Source: Pseudorasbora parva (Eukaryota > Chordata > Actinopteri > Cypriniformes > Gobionidae). Taken from it: DNA of 64,000 nucleotides. The stretch spans positions 16,476,933 to 16,540,932 of the forward strand of contig NC_090174.1 of the NCBI RefSeq assembly GCF_024679245.1, given 5' to 3'. The translations under genes were made by a program, and so were the position numbers. Positions 22,167 through 52,572 of this stretch are shown piece by piece (the stretch's first letter is position 1; each line of letters opens with the position of its first letter). The notes below the pieces were generated by a model. That model had not been told where the DNA came from. It did not search any database and saw nothing but the letters and a program-made list of their open reading frames with translations.

Positions 22167-23540
22167 TGGTTGATGAACCAAGCTGAATGGAGAAATTTTG
22201 ATGAAGAGCTGGGTTGGTTGAGAAAACAAGTAATTCTGTCTTTGCAAGATTGAGTTTAATATGATGCTCTTTCATCCAGTCAGAAATGTCTGTCAGACAG
22301 GCAGCGATACAAACACTGACTGTAGGATCATCTGGTTGAAATGAGAAGTAGAGTTGAGTTTCATCAGCATAGCAGTGATAGGAGAAGCCATGTTTCTGAA
22401 TGACAGAACCTAATGATGACATGTCTAGGAGGTTGTCCCGTTCAAGAAACATAGAGAGTTGATTGAACACAACTCGCTCAAGGGTCTTTGCAATGAAAGG
22501 CAGAAGGGATACCAGTCGGTAGTTTTCTGAAAGTGCTGGATTCAGAGAGGGTTTCTTAAGCAGTGGGGTTACCCGAGCCTGCTTAAATGCTGTGGGAAAG
22601 GTTCCCGTGTGAAGAGAAGTGTTGACAATGTGAGTGAGTGCAGGAGTGATTGAAGAAGAAATAGCCTGAAGGAGGTGAGTGGGTATAGGATCAAGTGGAC
22701 AGGTAGTAGGGTGATTGGAAAGGATAAGTTTAGAAATATCTGCCTCGGAGAGCGGAGAGAAGGATGGAAGCATGTTCGTGTTAGTTGTTGAGATGTGCGT
22801 GTCAGTTTGTGATGAGGAGAACTGTTTGCTGATGAGAGATGTTTTGTTTGTGAAAAATGATGCAAAGTCATCAGCTGTAAGAGTTGATGAAGGAGGGGGA
22901 GGAGGAGGACAAAGGAGAGAGGAGAATGTTTTAAAGAGTTTGCGAGAGTCAGAGCAATTGTTGATTTTGTTGTGGTAGTATGTTGATTTAGCAGTGGAGA
23001 CATTTGTAGAGAAAGAAGAGAGAAGAGACTGATACAAGGTAAGGTTAGTATAGTTTTTAGATTTCTGCCATTTCCTCTCTGCCGCCCTGAGTCCAGAGCG
23101 ATGTTCACAGAGAACATCAGACAACCGGGGGCAGATGGGGTGGGACGGGCTGTTCTGGATGAAAGGGGGCAAAAACTGTCTAAGGAGGATGTTAGAGTGG
23201 AGCAAAGAGTGTCAGTAGCACTGTTAGCATCCAGTGCTGAGAACTGAGCAGGTGGAGGGAGTGAAGATGAAACCATAGTGGATAGGCGAGAGGGAGAGAG
23301 TGAGCGTAGATTACGCCGAAAGGTAATCTGTGTAGGAGTACGTGTTGTATCAGGAGTCAGTATGAGGTTAAGAGTGATGAGAAAGTGGTCTGAGGTGTGT
23401 AATGGAGTAACTAAAGTGTTGTCCGTGGAGCAGTTGCGTGTGTAGACAAGGTCTAATTGGTTACCTGATCTGTGAGTAGCCATAGTAGATACTAACGGTC
23501 AAATGAAGTCAGTAGAGTGCTGAAGTCTGCGGCTAGGTGT
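22167..23540 (-). pseudogene. L2 ORF2: endonuclease end and RT core
   Basis: Two overlapping minus frames. The upstream one (22569-23483) begins RSGNQLDLVYTRNCSTDNTL with HTSDHFLITLNL, the endonuclease C-terminal boxes. The downstream one (22147-23205) has SEADISKLILSNHPTTCPLD, TPALTHIVNTSLHTGTFPTA and KQARVTPLLKKPSLNPALSE, then jumps from MFLERDNLLDMS to QKHGFSYHCYADETQLYFSF. The region between (the fingers-palm part) is deleted, and the catalytic motif reads YADE instead of YADD. Non-functional. Confidence 0.75.
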
Positions 23541-23740
23541 TTATCAAGATGGATGTTGAAGTCACCAAGAATCAGTGGAGTGCCATCCTCAGGGAAGCTA
23601 GAAAGAACACATCCAACTCCTCCACAAAGTTACAGAGGTGACCTGGAGGATGATAGACCACTACCACATGGATTTTAACAGGGTGAGTAATAGTGATTGA
23701 GTGCGATTCAAATGAACTGGCCGGTAGAGATGGTAATGGA
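23541..23740 (-). pseudogene. L2 endonuclease middle segment
   Basis: Minus frame with LPASSFESHSITITHPVKIH and VVVYHPPGHLCNFVEELDVF, typical of the L2 apurinic endonuclease. Split from the N-terminus by the hAT-like MITE. Confidence 0.7.
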
Positions 23741-23859
23741 TAGGGATGGGTACCGAAAACCGGTATTAAACGGGCCCCGGGGGTGAATTTTGAAAGACCG
23801 TTGTATCGATAAGCTCGGACGTTATCGGTTCTGCTGTCGGTACTTTTGAAAATACACGT

Positions 23860-23914
<55 letters not shown>

Positions 23915-24639
23915 AAACGACAGCCGAGGACAGAACAAATCAGTCAAACATAGCTGGTTACCCTTTAGATCTGTGATAGTCTGATTTTATTTTAGATTTT
24001 GTCTTCCAAAGATTAAACTAATAATATTTATGTCTAGCGCAACTTAATTCTTTGCAGCAGTAGCCTACGCCGTCATTTCTCCATAAAACTCAAACGCAAT
24101 GACAGAATCAGCACGATCTGCTGGTAAATTGTAGGATGCGTTTAATAATAAAAAGAGCGATTAAAAGCACAAAAATGTCCGCAAGAGATAGTTCCCAAGT
24201 CGGCGCGCGCTCTGAAACAGCCGCAACGAGACGAGCAAATTACACTTTCGGTTTCACACTCGCGTCTAAACGATCAAATGTACACAAACATCTATGTCAA
24301 AATGACCGGCTTGGAGAGTCTCTTAAACACAGTTTGTGTCTAAAATGGACGTAGTTATTATGGATATAGTCGAGAGAAAATGTAGTGCATCTGCCTATTA
24401 TCAGTCGCCTATATATCTGCACGTCTGTCTTAAAGAGGCAGCAGTGTAAATAAACATGCTGACGAATTACTGCGAATTAAACAACCAAATGCAAAGAGAA
24501 AATCACTCACAGCTTTTGAATCAATATCCAGCTTTAATAAGCATTATTTTGGCTATTTATGATAAACTATGCAGTGTTATTTTACTAGAATTCTTCCTGA
24601 AATGAAAGCACTAGGCCTATATAATGTGTATCTTTGTTA

Positions 24640-24728
<89 letters not shown>

Positions 24729-24775
24729 CCTACATATATATATGTAGATATATATATATAGATATATAATTATGT

Positions 24776-24849
<74 letters not shown>

Positions 24850-24945
24850 AAAAGTACCGATAAGAATACCGTTAAAGTACCGGACCGATAAGCAGTATCG
24901 GTAAGAGTAGTAATACCGTTAAAATCTTAACGATACCCATCCCTA
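23741..24945. mobile_element. hAT-like MITE with TAGGGATGGGTA ends
   Basis: The element begins TAGGGATGGGTACC and ends GATACCCATCCCTA. The 8 bp before it (GTAATGGA) and after it (GAAATGGA) differ at one position, consistent with an 8-bp hAT duplication. It carries a GA microsatellite (23863-23913), a GT run (24642-24682) and long TA runs (24690-24847), and no transposase. A 73-codon frame at 24136-24354 is not recognisable. It interrupts the endonuclease of the L2 LINE. Confidence 0.75.
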
Positions 24946-25307
24946 GAAATGGATCAAATTTCCAATCATTTGAGATAAGCAAACCAGTACCCCCACCCCT
25001 CCCAATAGGCCGAGGAGTGTGTGAAAAAGTTATATCGGTTGAGAGGGCTGCAGGAGTGGCAGTGTCTCTCTGGTTTGATCCAGGTCTCAGTTAGGGCCAT
25101 GAGGCTGAGCTGAGAATGAGTCCCAATAGATGAAATAAAGTCTGCTTTGTTTACAGACGACTGGCAATTCCAGAGACCAATTGGAATAAAGAGTAAAGTA
25201 GCAGAGGATGTTAGGATATAGCGCAAATTATTAGGATTGCGGCGTCTCGTGCGTACAGAGCGTGATTTATGAGTGCTAGTAGTTATAGTTGAGATTTGAA
25301 AGCACAT
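24946..25307 (-). pseudogene. L2 endonuclease N-terminus
   Basis: Minus frame with IGLWNCQSSVNKADFISSIG and LSLMALTETWIKPE, the start of the L2 endonuclease domain. The frame is interrupted at the right by the 5' UTR and ends at the MITE junction. Confidence 0.75.
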
Positions 25308-25600
25308 GGTGAATACAGATCAGAGAAAAGGCCAGATAGGAATTATAAAAGAATCGAACACAAATAATGAAAAGGAAGATGATACTCAAGTGCCTTGTCG
25401 GGGTCCTTGCTCGGGCGGAGTTGCACAGGGAAGAGTTGAGGTCTTTACACTCGTTGGTCTTGCACAGGGAAGAGTTGAGGTCTTTACACTCGTTGGTCTT
25501 CACACAAGGAGGGCTTCACACTGCAGCTTCCGCTGCCGCGGACTATCACGCTATTTATACTCACCTGAGTATCGTTATTGAAAGCAGCTGGGAACGCCCC

Positions 25601-25805
25601 CAACAAACTCACTCCCAACGTGGCAATGACTAAACAAATGCTAACTCAACAAATGCTAACTCCCACACACACCGTGAGAATACACCAAAACTAATAATAC
25701 ACACCATTGCACTACACACACACTTATCCAACAACAAATTATTAAATACATTATCATCTATTCGTCCACCCATAGTTATAGGTAATCATATTTTAAGCAC
25801 TGCAC
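25601..25805. other. Spacer between two LINE fragments
   Basis: Nothing supported; a TGCTAACTC motif is repeated twice near 25640. Confidence 0.4.
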
Positions 25806-26085
25806 AAGACATTTAGAGGACAGAGCCTTCTGTGCTGCTGCTCCACGCTGTGGAATGCCCTCCCTGAACATCTGAGAGCTCCACAAATGATTAATGCTTT
25901 TAAAACAGGACTAAAAACACACCTGCTTAGAAAGTCTTTCAATGTTGAAATTGAAAGAAATTTTAACTTAAATCTTAATTGCTCTAACTGCTTTATTTTA
26001 GTTTCCTCCCTTTTTTAGCACTTTGAGAGTTTCTTCAAAATGTAAAGTGCTTTATAAATAAAATGTATTATTATTATTATTACTT
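25806..26085 (+). mobile_element. 5'-truncated L2-type LINE 3' end
   Basis: Plus strand. A broken frame gives STLWNALPEHLRAPQMINAF followed by KTGLKTHLLRKSF, the C-terminal box of L2-type ORF2. It ends with AAAGTGCTTTATAAATAAA and an ATT repeat, a typical LINE tail. It is 5'-truncated and independent of the large L2 to the left, which has the opposite orientation. Confidence 0.7.
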
Positions 26086-27099
26086 GTTTATGCAAAATCA
26101 AACAAGAATTTATTGAACTACTCATAATACACACGGTATTGTCAAGTATGTCAAGTATATTACTGATCTGCCCGCATTGACAATATATGATAATTGAAAT
26201 CTCCAGAGCAACTGTACAGCCGAATCAATTCGGTTGCATTATTTTCCTGTTAACACTGTGAAACAGTCAGCATTGTAAAAATGATTGACATCTATATAAA
26301 TTAATGTGACTTGACATAAACTGATCAAACAAAACACACACACACAAACATGCACATGTCGCACGCACGCACGCACACACACACAACAACTCTCATTCAT
26401 TCATTTATTCATTGAGTGGAAGATTAGTGGAGAATGAATGGAGACCCAAATGTCTAGCGTTAGACATTATTTCTTAGAGCACAACCTGAGTGAATCAACA
26501 TGCGACCTTAGTTTGTTTGCATAATAAGATCTGCGCCAGTTCAGCAAAAATTAGGAGATTGTGGTACTTGAGTTGCTGGAGGGAATCTCAGCAGCACTGA
26601 TTGGCTGGCGGTCGGTGGGTTCTTAGAGAAAATCAAGCATGAATCTAAGCAAAAGCCAAGCACAACTGCTTGTCATTGTGTTTTAACCATGAAACTGGTT
26701 GCAATAAAGGTTTAACACAGAGAAAGTATCCACAGGTTATATAAAACTATCTGACACATAAAATATTATATCTAAGGCAAATATTGGTGATTCATTATTG
26801 AGGGATGCGTTTTTATGACATGCTAATGGTTTTGGTAGTGGAATTTCTCTGAACTGTGTGTTGTGTTCATTTGATGGGCTTGTTTATGGATAATCCTCCA
26901 TAGTAAATACTGCACAAGTATAGTTCATGGTACCCAATGTATAATGTTAATGAATTAAACCTTGTAAAGTGTCACTAAGAACTATAAAGATTATGTTTTC
27001 ATAATATAAATGTCTTCAAAATAGACAATGATAGACTTGGGAAGGAGAAGCATAGATTATTAAACCTTGATAGAAACAAAACAAATTTTCATGTTTCAG
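26086..27099. other. Claudin intron or upstream DNA, no exon recognised
   Basis: I looked for the missing upstream claudin exons (the first extracellular loop with GLW...C...C, and the second and third transmembrane helices) and did not recognise them. A CA-rich microsatellite lies at 26336-26396. Confidence 0.45.
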
Positions 27100-27825
27100 G
27101 TCTGTGCACGATGATTGCAGTGTCTTGGTATGCTTTCAATATCACTCAGGAATTCTTTGACCCACTTTATCCAGGAATAAAGTAAGTGGAAAGAAGGGAG
27201 AGTGACCTGTCATGCCGCAATAAATATAGTCTTGGAACACCTCTGCTGTGTAAAGTTAGATGTGTCTTGTGTGTTTAGGTATGAAATCGGAGAAGGGCTG
27301 TACATCGGTTGGAGTTCAGCCATCTTGGCTTTATGTGGCGGCAGTTGTTTGCTGTTTTCCTGTGGACTGTGCAGCACAGAGGAAAAAAAGTGAGTTTAGT
27401 ATGCAACACATGCCCTGATAAAATGGCACTTCATTCACTAAGAATTTCAGCTATCAGTAACCTGTCATAGACATTTTCAGGACTGTGTTTAAATGAAAGG
27501 AGACATTAGTTCAGGGCTGTCCCATGGGAAGTGGAAGGTTAGAGGAAGCGGCCCCCTTTGTTGGTCCGTTTGCATCCACAGCGAGGCCCCTAAAGCATGG
27601 GGCCCAGTATGGTTGCTCCAGTTGTACCACCATAAGGACGGCCCTGCAGCAGTTGTTTTTGCAAATGTTTGTGCTAACTTTCTATTTCCATTTTGTTTGT
27701 TCAGGTCACATCTTCAGAACTTTAGATCATACTCCAACCAGCCTCAATCCAGACATATGGTTCAAACTGCCTCTACAACATCTGATGTCCCTTCCAACCA
27801 ATATAGACTCAATGCATATGTTTAA
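27100..27825 (+). CDS. Claudin-15-like gene, last three coding exons
   Basis: Tight-junction membrane protein. Three exons join in phase: 27100-27181, 27279-27389 and 27705-27825, each with AG acceptor and GT donor (GTAAGT, GTGAGT). The product begins in the third transmembrane helix (LCTMIAVSWYAFNITQEFF), goes through the second extracellular loop ([20 protein letters not shown]), the fourth helix (AILALCGGSCLLFSCGLCS) and a cytoplasmic tail ending RLNAYV. The terminal YV is the PDZ-binding motif used to bind ZO proteins. The loop and the NAYV ending resemble claudin-15; the exact paralogue cannot be settled. All splice phases agree and there is no stop, so the gene looks functional. The upstream exons lie to the left, beyond or between the inserted elements, and were not found. 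Confidence 0.88.
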
Positions 27826-28273
27826 TGCTGAGAACACACTACACAATTTTCAAAGTTGTTGGATCACTGTTCTTCTCACACTACATGACTGTCTGGAGTA
27901 TAATTTAGATGCTGTTATGTGCACATGATAGATTGGCAACAGGGGTCACCATTTCACAAATACTCAATACAAAGATTGCCGACATTTCTGCCTGGTCTCT
28001 CAAACATACGCAAGGAGTTAGGTAATAACGTAAGACCATGTGCAAGACTGTATTTCTTACTTTTAAAAGTTTAAGTCTAAGTTAAAGTTTGTACTTTAAG
28101 TTAAAGTTTGCACTCTAAGTTAAAGTAGTTCAGTTACTTTTAAGTCTGTGCGCTGATAAGCAGCAAAAAAAGAAAAAAGAAGAATATGAGAGAGAGAATG
28201 GTTGCTTACAGAAGCCATTCTGTTGCAGCCCTATGACTACCCCCCCCTGAAGTTTCCCTCTTCGCTCTACACT
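27826..28273 (+). other. Claudin 3' flank
   Basis: Probably 3' UTR then intergenic. A TTTAAGTTAAAGTTTG-like motif is repeated three times near 28070-28135. No polyadenylation signal was identified with confidence. Confidence 0.4.
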
Positions 28274-28696
28274 GTTAAAAATAAATGTATTTTTACAGAA
28301 AAAAACCTGTAGATTTTAACAGTATTATGACATTTTGATCAGAACTGTGAAATTCCATAAAAATGCTAACTTTGACATCTAATGTACATTTTTCCAGTGT
28401 TTTAACTAATTAAATTTGTTACTGCAAAATAATGACATTTTCTTTTAAATAACAGTAATTGTTGTCTAGTGTTATTCTGAAATGTCCTTAAAAAAACATT
28501 CCTGTATATTTTTTGGTAAGAGTTGAAAAATGTGTAGTTTTACAGAGAAAACCAGTAGAATTTCAGTCATATCACATTTTCATCAGAACAGTGAAATACC
28601 ACTAAAAATGCATACATTAACACCAAATATAGCCTACATTTTTTCCAGGTGCATTAGGCAGTTACTATGCACTAAGTGCAAAAAGCAACAGTTGTG

Positions 28697-28838
<142 letters not shown>

Positions 28839-28914
28839 ATAAGAGTGTTTATTAAAAATAAAGTATTAATTGAAAATAAAGTATTTATTTAAAATTATAT
28901 ATAATTTTATGGTA

Positions 28915-29056
28915 AATGGACTGCATTTATATAGCGCTTTTATCCAAAGCGCTTTACATTTTTGCCTCACATTCACCTATACACCGACGGCGACGTTGAA
29001 CCACCAACCTTCTGGTTTGTAGACAACCTGAACCACTGAGCCACTGCCACCCCTTT
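28915..29056 (+). repeat. Interspersed fish repeat with TATATAGCGCTTTT core
   Basis: GGACTGCATTTATATAGCGC followed by TTTTATCCAAAGCGCTTTAC and a downstream GAACCACCAACCTTCTGG is a very common teleost repeat. It ends near GAGCCACTGCCACCC. I am not sure of its class. Confidence 0.6.
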
Positions 29057-29640
29057 ATTTACTCTATTATTTACATCATGTAAATGTCGCGATAGTTTGC
29101 AATAAGTTTAAATAATACTTAGATGCTATATTCTAAATTTTGGCAGATTCTGTTCGCATCTGGGTAATTGTGTACATTAACAGCATACAGTATAAAGTGT
29201 TTTATTAAACACTCATTAGACACTTTATTTCTACTTTATTTTTGTTGAAAATAAATGCCTTTTCGATGTGATTTGTGATACCATCGAAAATGTATATAAT
29301 ACAGATTCGAACCAAGGACTTTGAAAAAAGCATCAAATAAACCAGGCTTCCACACTAGTGCCTGTGCCACTGAAGACATTAGACATCTTTTCTAAACTTC
29401 ATTGGTGATCCGACACAATGTAGCTACTATGTTGTTTCCTTGATTTATAGTCAGTGTTTAGCCTAATATTTTTATGCATGTCATACATAGGCCTACCGTT
29501 CGTTTATAAAAGAGGCGATCTGGCGCTGGACTATGTTGTTTATAAAATCTTTTTTTTTTTTTTTTGTCTTTTGCCGCTGTAGTTAGTGGCGAAAGGCATC
29601 AGTTTTCTCTTGTGGCTGTTAGAGCATTTTATCACTACAG
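29057..29640. other. AT-rich spacer, no gene seen
   Basis: Only short ORFs and a T-run at 29551-29565. Confidence 0.45.
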
Positions 29641-29715
29641 GGGCACAGTTGTAGCTTAGTGGTTAGAGAGTCGGGCTTGTAACCCAAGAGTTGCCGCCGG
29701 TTCGAGTCTCACGGC
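29641..29715 (+). repeat. tRNA-derived SINE head
   Basis: Contains a polymerase III A box (TAGCTTAGTGG) and B box (GGTTCGAGTCT) at tRNA-like spacing, with an anticodon-like loop CTTGTAA between GGG and CCC stems (TGT, threonine-like). The acceptor stem does not pair cleanly and the sequence runs on, so this is a SINE head and not a tRNA gene. Confidence 0.55.
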
Positions 29716-29716
29716 T

Positions 29717-30040
<324 letters not shown>

Positions 30041-31064
30041 CTAAGTGTCAATATCAGCATTTTTACATAATGCTATTTACATTAGGTGTAAATCATTTTC
30101 ATTAAAAAAATTATCAAATTTTCAATAAGTGTAAATACTAGATGCTATCTATATTGGCAAATAGTTGCACCTTATCATTTTTGTAGATTAACAGGATCCA
30201 ATAATTATTAGAGTGAAAATTATTATATTTATTAAAAATGTTGCTACCTTGATGTGAGAATAAAAGCCCTTCTACACCGACACCTAAGCCAACCCAATAA
30301 ATACTTTATTTTTAATAAACACTCTTAATAAAGCACTTTATTTCCACTTTTCAAACATTTTGTAAATATTCATTGCAAATAAATGGCTATTTTTAAATCA
30401 CAAAAAAGCCAAATCTATAAGCCAGTGGTTCTCAAACTTCTTCGGCGTGCACCCCCATTTAAACCAAATGTACAGGGACATCTTTGTATACTGTGTGACA
30501 GAAGTAATGCTAAAAAAAAACAAATTAAAATACTCTTGAAACAATTTTTTTGTAAAATGTTATATGTAAAATAAATTATGGCAGCCAGAGTATTGCTGTA
30601 AACAACTTCAGCTTTTTATTATATAGCAGACCTTCAAGATCAAACAATGGAAAAACCCTTCCCAGCAAGTCATGTTTTAGAACACAAATTTGTTCAATAA
30701 TAAAAAAAAAGTCAACCTGGATTCTGATAATCCATGTCACATGGGGAAAATGGAAAAAACATGTTTCAGAACACAAATGTGTTCAATAAAAAAAAAAAAA
30801 AAAAAAAAAAACAACAACACTGGGCCTGGACTCTGATCATTTTGAAGTTTATCACATCACAAAGTAATGCAAATGAACAAAGCACTGCACTGATTTACAA
30901 AGAGTCGGTCGGTCCTGTTCTTCAGCGAAATGTCAATCTTCTGAAAGACCACATCTGTGGGAACACAAACAGTTATAATTAAAACCCAAACCAAAAGAAG
31001 AGCAGAAACATCAACAAGCCTTAACCTAATACTCTCAGTTTTGGCCACAGATAATTACATCACA
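30041..31064. other. Non-coding DNA left of the SAM gene
   Basis: Near 30422 CCAGTGGTTCTCAAACTT resembles a hAT-type terminal repeat, but no partner was found. A TTCAGAACACAAATGTGTTC motif at about 30763-30788 is a diverged copy of one about 100 bp to its left. Confidence 0.4.
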
Positions 31065-31070
31065 TTTATT
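31065..31070 (-). terminator. Polyadenylation signal of the SAM gene
   Basis: AATAAA on minus, 63 bases past the stop codon of the last SAM exon. Confidence 0.6.
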
Positions 31071-31132
31071 GGAATTAATTATAAAAATTATTGTCCTTTA
31101 GTGCACAACAGACAACAGAGCTTCTATACCTG

Positions 31133-50072
<18,940 letters not shown>

Positions 50073-50101
50073 TTTTGTTGGGAGAGGACAGTTTATCCTT
50101 T

Positions 50102-52552
50102 TTACAGATGAACAACGCTGTGCTTCAGAGTAATGACCTTCAGTCCCATAAAACTGTACTCATTTAATGGATAATAATCCAGACATTCCTCAGCATTTAC
50201 ACAAATCAATTCCTTTGTCGCAGGCAAAATCTCATAAAGTCCATAATCATGCAAATACACTGAGGGGCGGGGAGTCACAAGGAAAGTCATCTCATCATCT
50301 TTCACAAAAGTCATAGTCATATGTGGACAAGTCAACACTTTTAAGCTTTGGTGAAAAAAATGACTGTGAGTGAAGATATGCTTGAAGAAGTTGATGGTTG
50401 TGTGACAATGTCTTGCATACATTTTTGAAGTTCTGTGTTCTTCTCAGACTTCTTTTGAAGTAGGAATGTTTGCTTTCAAATCTTAATGACCATAAACGAA
50501 TTAAAGGTCCAAGACTTAAAATGAGTGACTTTTAGTGAAGCATGTAATGATGTTTTGGTTTCAAATTTTCACCAGGAAACAGCTCCTTTCTTGTTTCCAG
50601 ATATTCTGGTATTAAGACATTGAGATATGCAATCTGTGCAGTGGTAATCTTGGGAGCACACACTAGCTCAACCAGTTCTTTCAACTTAAGAGTCAGCTGC
50701 CATACAGGGTCTTGTGACTCTACTCTGTCTCCAATTATGACAGGAAGAAATCTGAGGAGACACCAGTTCTCAGCTGCTTGACCACCTAACTTTCTGCCTT
50801 TTTCACATATCTGAGAGGGGGCAGAACCAGCATCAGAATCCAGATATTTGAAATGTGCAAGTCTCCTGTTCAGCTGTGTATATGAAAACCACTTCCTTTT
50901 TACAAAGGATTCCAAGAAAATGGCAAGATCAATAGCTACAACGCCTTCAAACAAGTCATGGCCAAGGCATGGGGGAAGGCCAGGCTGAGCAACATGAAAA
51001 TATTTGAGAGAGTTGAAAATGGAGTCAAACTTTAACCCATTTACAACATTTTCTTCGGTCGTCCTTAGAGTTTCCACTGCCGCCTTATAGGACTCAACTG
51101 TGCGATTGGGAAAGTCTACACACACATTCTGAAGTTCACTGCGAGATACCAAACAATACCTACAGCAATGCTTGGCAGTACTGAAGTTCTGTGAGTAACC
51201 ACCGATGCAGTGGGACCCCAAATTATCACCTATAACAGCCACTATTGTTGCACGTACTATGTCAACCGAAGATGTCACAAATCCATGCTCTTCAAGTTCT
51301 TTGACATCTGCCAACAACTTAGAAAAAATCTTGGTTTGACCAAAATAGTTAAAGTCTCTCTCATGACACAAAAGTGATAACTGAATGTTATCAATGCATG
51401 ATCTGTAAAATGGCTCAAAGTTGCCAAGTGTAAAATACACTCCAATCATTTTGTGTCTTTTTTTAGCTGACCCAAGGGGATTCAAAATCTCAAAGGCATC
51501 CTGGTACAAGATAAGTTGGATTGTAATCTCAGGCTGCTTAAACAAGTCATTGGATTTGAATACAGAGCCATCACAGATGTCAGAGAAAACAGAGTGTACA
51601 TGCTGATGTTTGGTACACTGCTCCCACACCACTGGATCCATTAACATGGTTTTTAAAGTGTTCTTCAATGGAATATACTGTGCATAACGTTGGTTTCGGT
51701 TCTCATCACGACCAGGATACATACTTTGTGGACGCACATACGAAAAGTTTTTCTGATAATACTGTCTTCTTTGGTATTCTGTGGAAAGTAATGAATTACA
51801 AGCTGAATGTAAATCTTGGCCTTGCAAAGTCTGCGCCACAGATTCAATATCAGATTGTGAGAGGGCCGTTTTTGACTTGAGTATTTCCCTGAACATCTTC
51901 TGTGTGTACTGATGACAGATATAATTTAATCCACTGAATTCCTCCAAAATCATCTGAATGGTTGACGATGGCACCAGGTATTTTCCTTGTAGCTGCATAT
52001 AAAACAGGCAGAGATTTTTCATGTACAATGACTTTGCGTTACATTTCGTCAGTGAGTCTGTGAATTCACTTTCATCAACTCATCCTCAGTAACATCAAAA
52101 AATGCTGAAGCAGGTTGCTCAGATAAAGTATCCATAATCCGCAACTGTGCAAATGTCGAAGTCCTGTGCTTTCGTGAAACATGGGCAGTGAAACTTGATC
52201 TTAAGCTGAACTTTTTGTCACATTTTTCAAAAGGACAACACACCACCTCTCCCTTGGATAAATGTGACCTGAGATGAGAGAGGACATTTTTCATGTCTGT
52301 AAATGGTTGTTGACAGTCTGTATTGTTGCAAACAAACGTGCCCGTCGAATCATCAAAATGAGTATGTGGTCTTTTGTGATGGCGATAAACATGAGCTTTG
52401 AGAGCATTGTATTTTGAGAATTTACATTTGCATTCTGGGAAGCAACATGGAAATTGAGTATTTGCTTCATGTCTGTGTAAGATTTGATGACTAACATATC
52501 CCTTAACTGTCTTCAGAGAGCAATCACAAAATTTGCACGAATACATCATCAT
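50102..52552 (-). pseudogene. C2H2 zinc-finger / DDE-type transposase (CACTA/tnp2-like), decayed
   Basis: The first part (52049-52552) has four C2H2 fingers: CKFCDCSLK...HQILHRH, CCFPECKCKFSK...HVYRHH, CNNTDCQQPF...HLRSHL and CPFEKCDKKF...HVSRKH. The next frame (50532-52028) has the transposase-like core: ILYQDAFEILNPLGSAKKRH, VIGDNLGSHCIGGYSQNFS, HCCRYCLVSR and CLGHDLFEGVVAIDLAIFL. I take it as a CACTA/EnSpm-type or related family from memory. Defects: a one-base frameshift at about 52068, an in-frame TAA just after KPKHHYMLH (50529-50534), and a second frame change near 50330 before DDEMTFLVTPRPSVYL. A non-coding first exon probably ends at 52822 with a GTAAGT donor. Confidence 0.6.
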
Positions 52553-52572
52553 CCATGTGGTTAAAGGTAACA

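Larger units (their letters stand above)
15015..25600 (-). mobile_element. L2-type LINE split by three insertions
   Basis: Reading right to left: 5' region with two 39-bp direct repeats (25430-25505), endonuclease N-terminus (24946-25307), hAT-like MITE, rest of endonuclease and RT (22167-23740), Tc1 element, RT C-terminus (20303-20598), Gypsy element, post-RT domain (15503-15842), 3' UTR, and the tail at 15015-15060, whose inverse reads GTAAGTCGCTTTGGATAAAA then GCGTCTGCTAAATG, a very common fish LINE 3' end. Removing the insertions gives one colinear LINE of about 3.4 kb. Inside the 3' UTR a segment of about 60 bp containing ACTCACGTACGCAAAATACA is duplicated (15182 and 15351). Confidence 0.8.

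Noticed and set aside
29641..29715. Functional tRNA-Thr gene
   Set aside because: A and B boxes fit, but the acceptor stem does not pair and the sequence continues as a SINE-like repeat.
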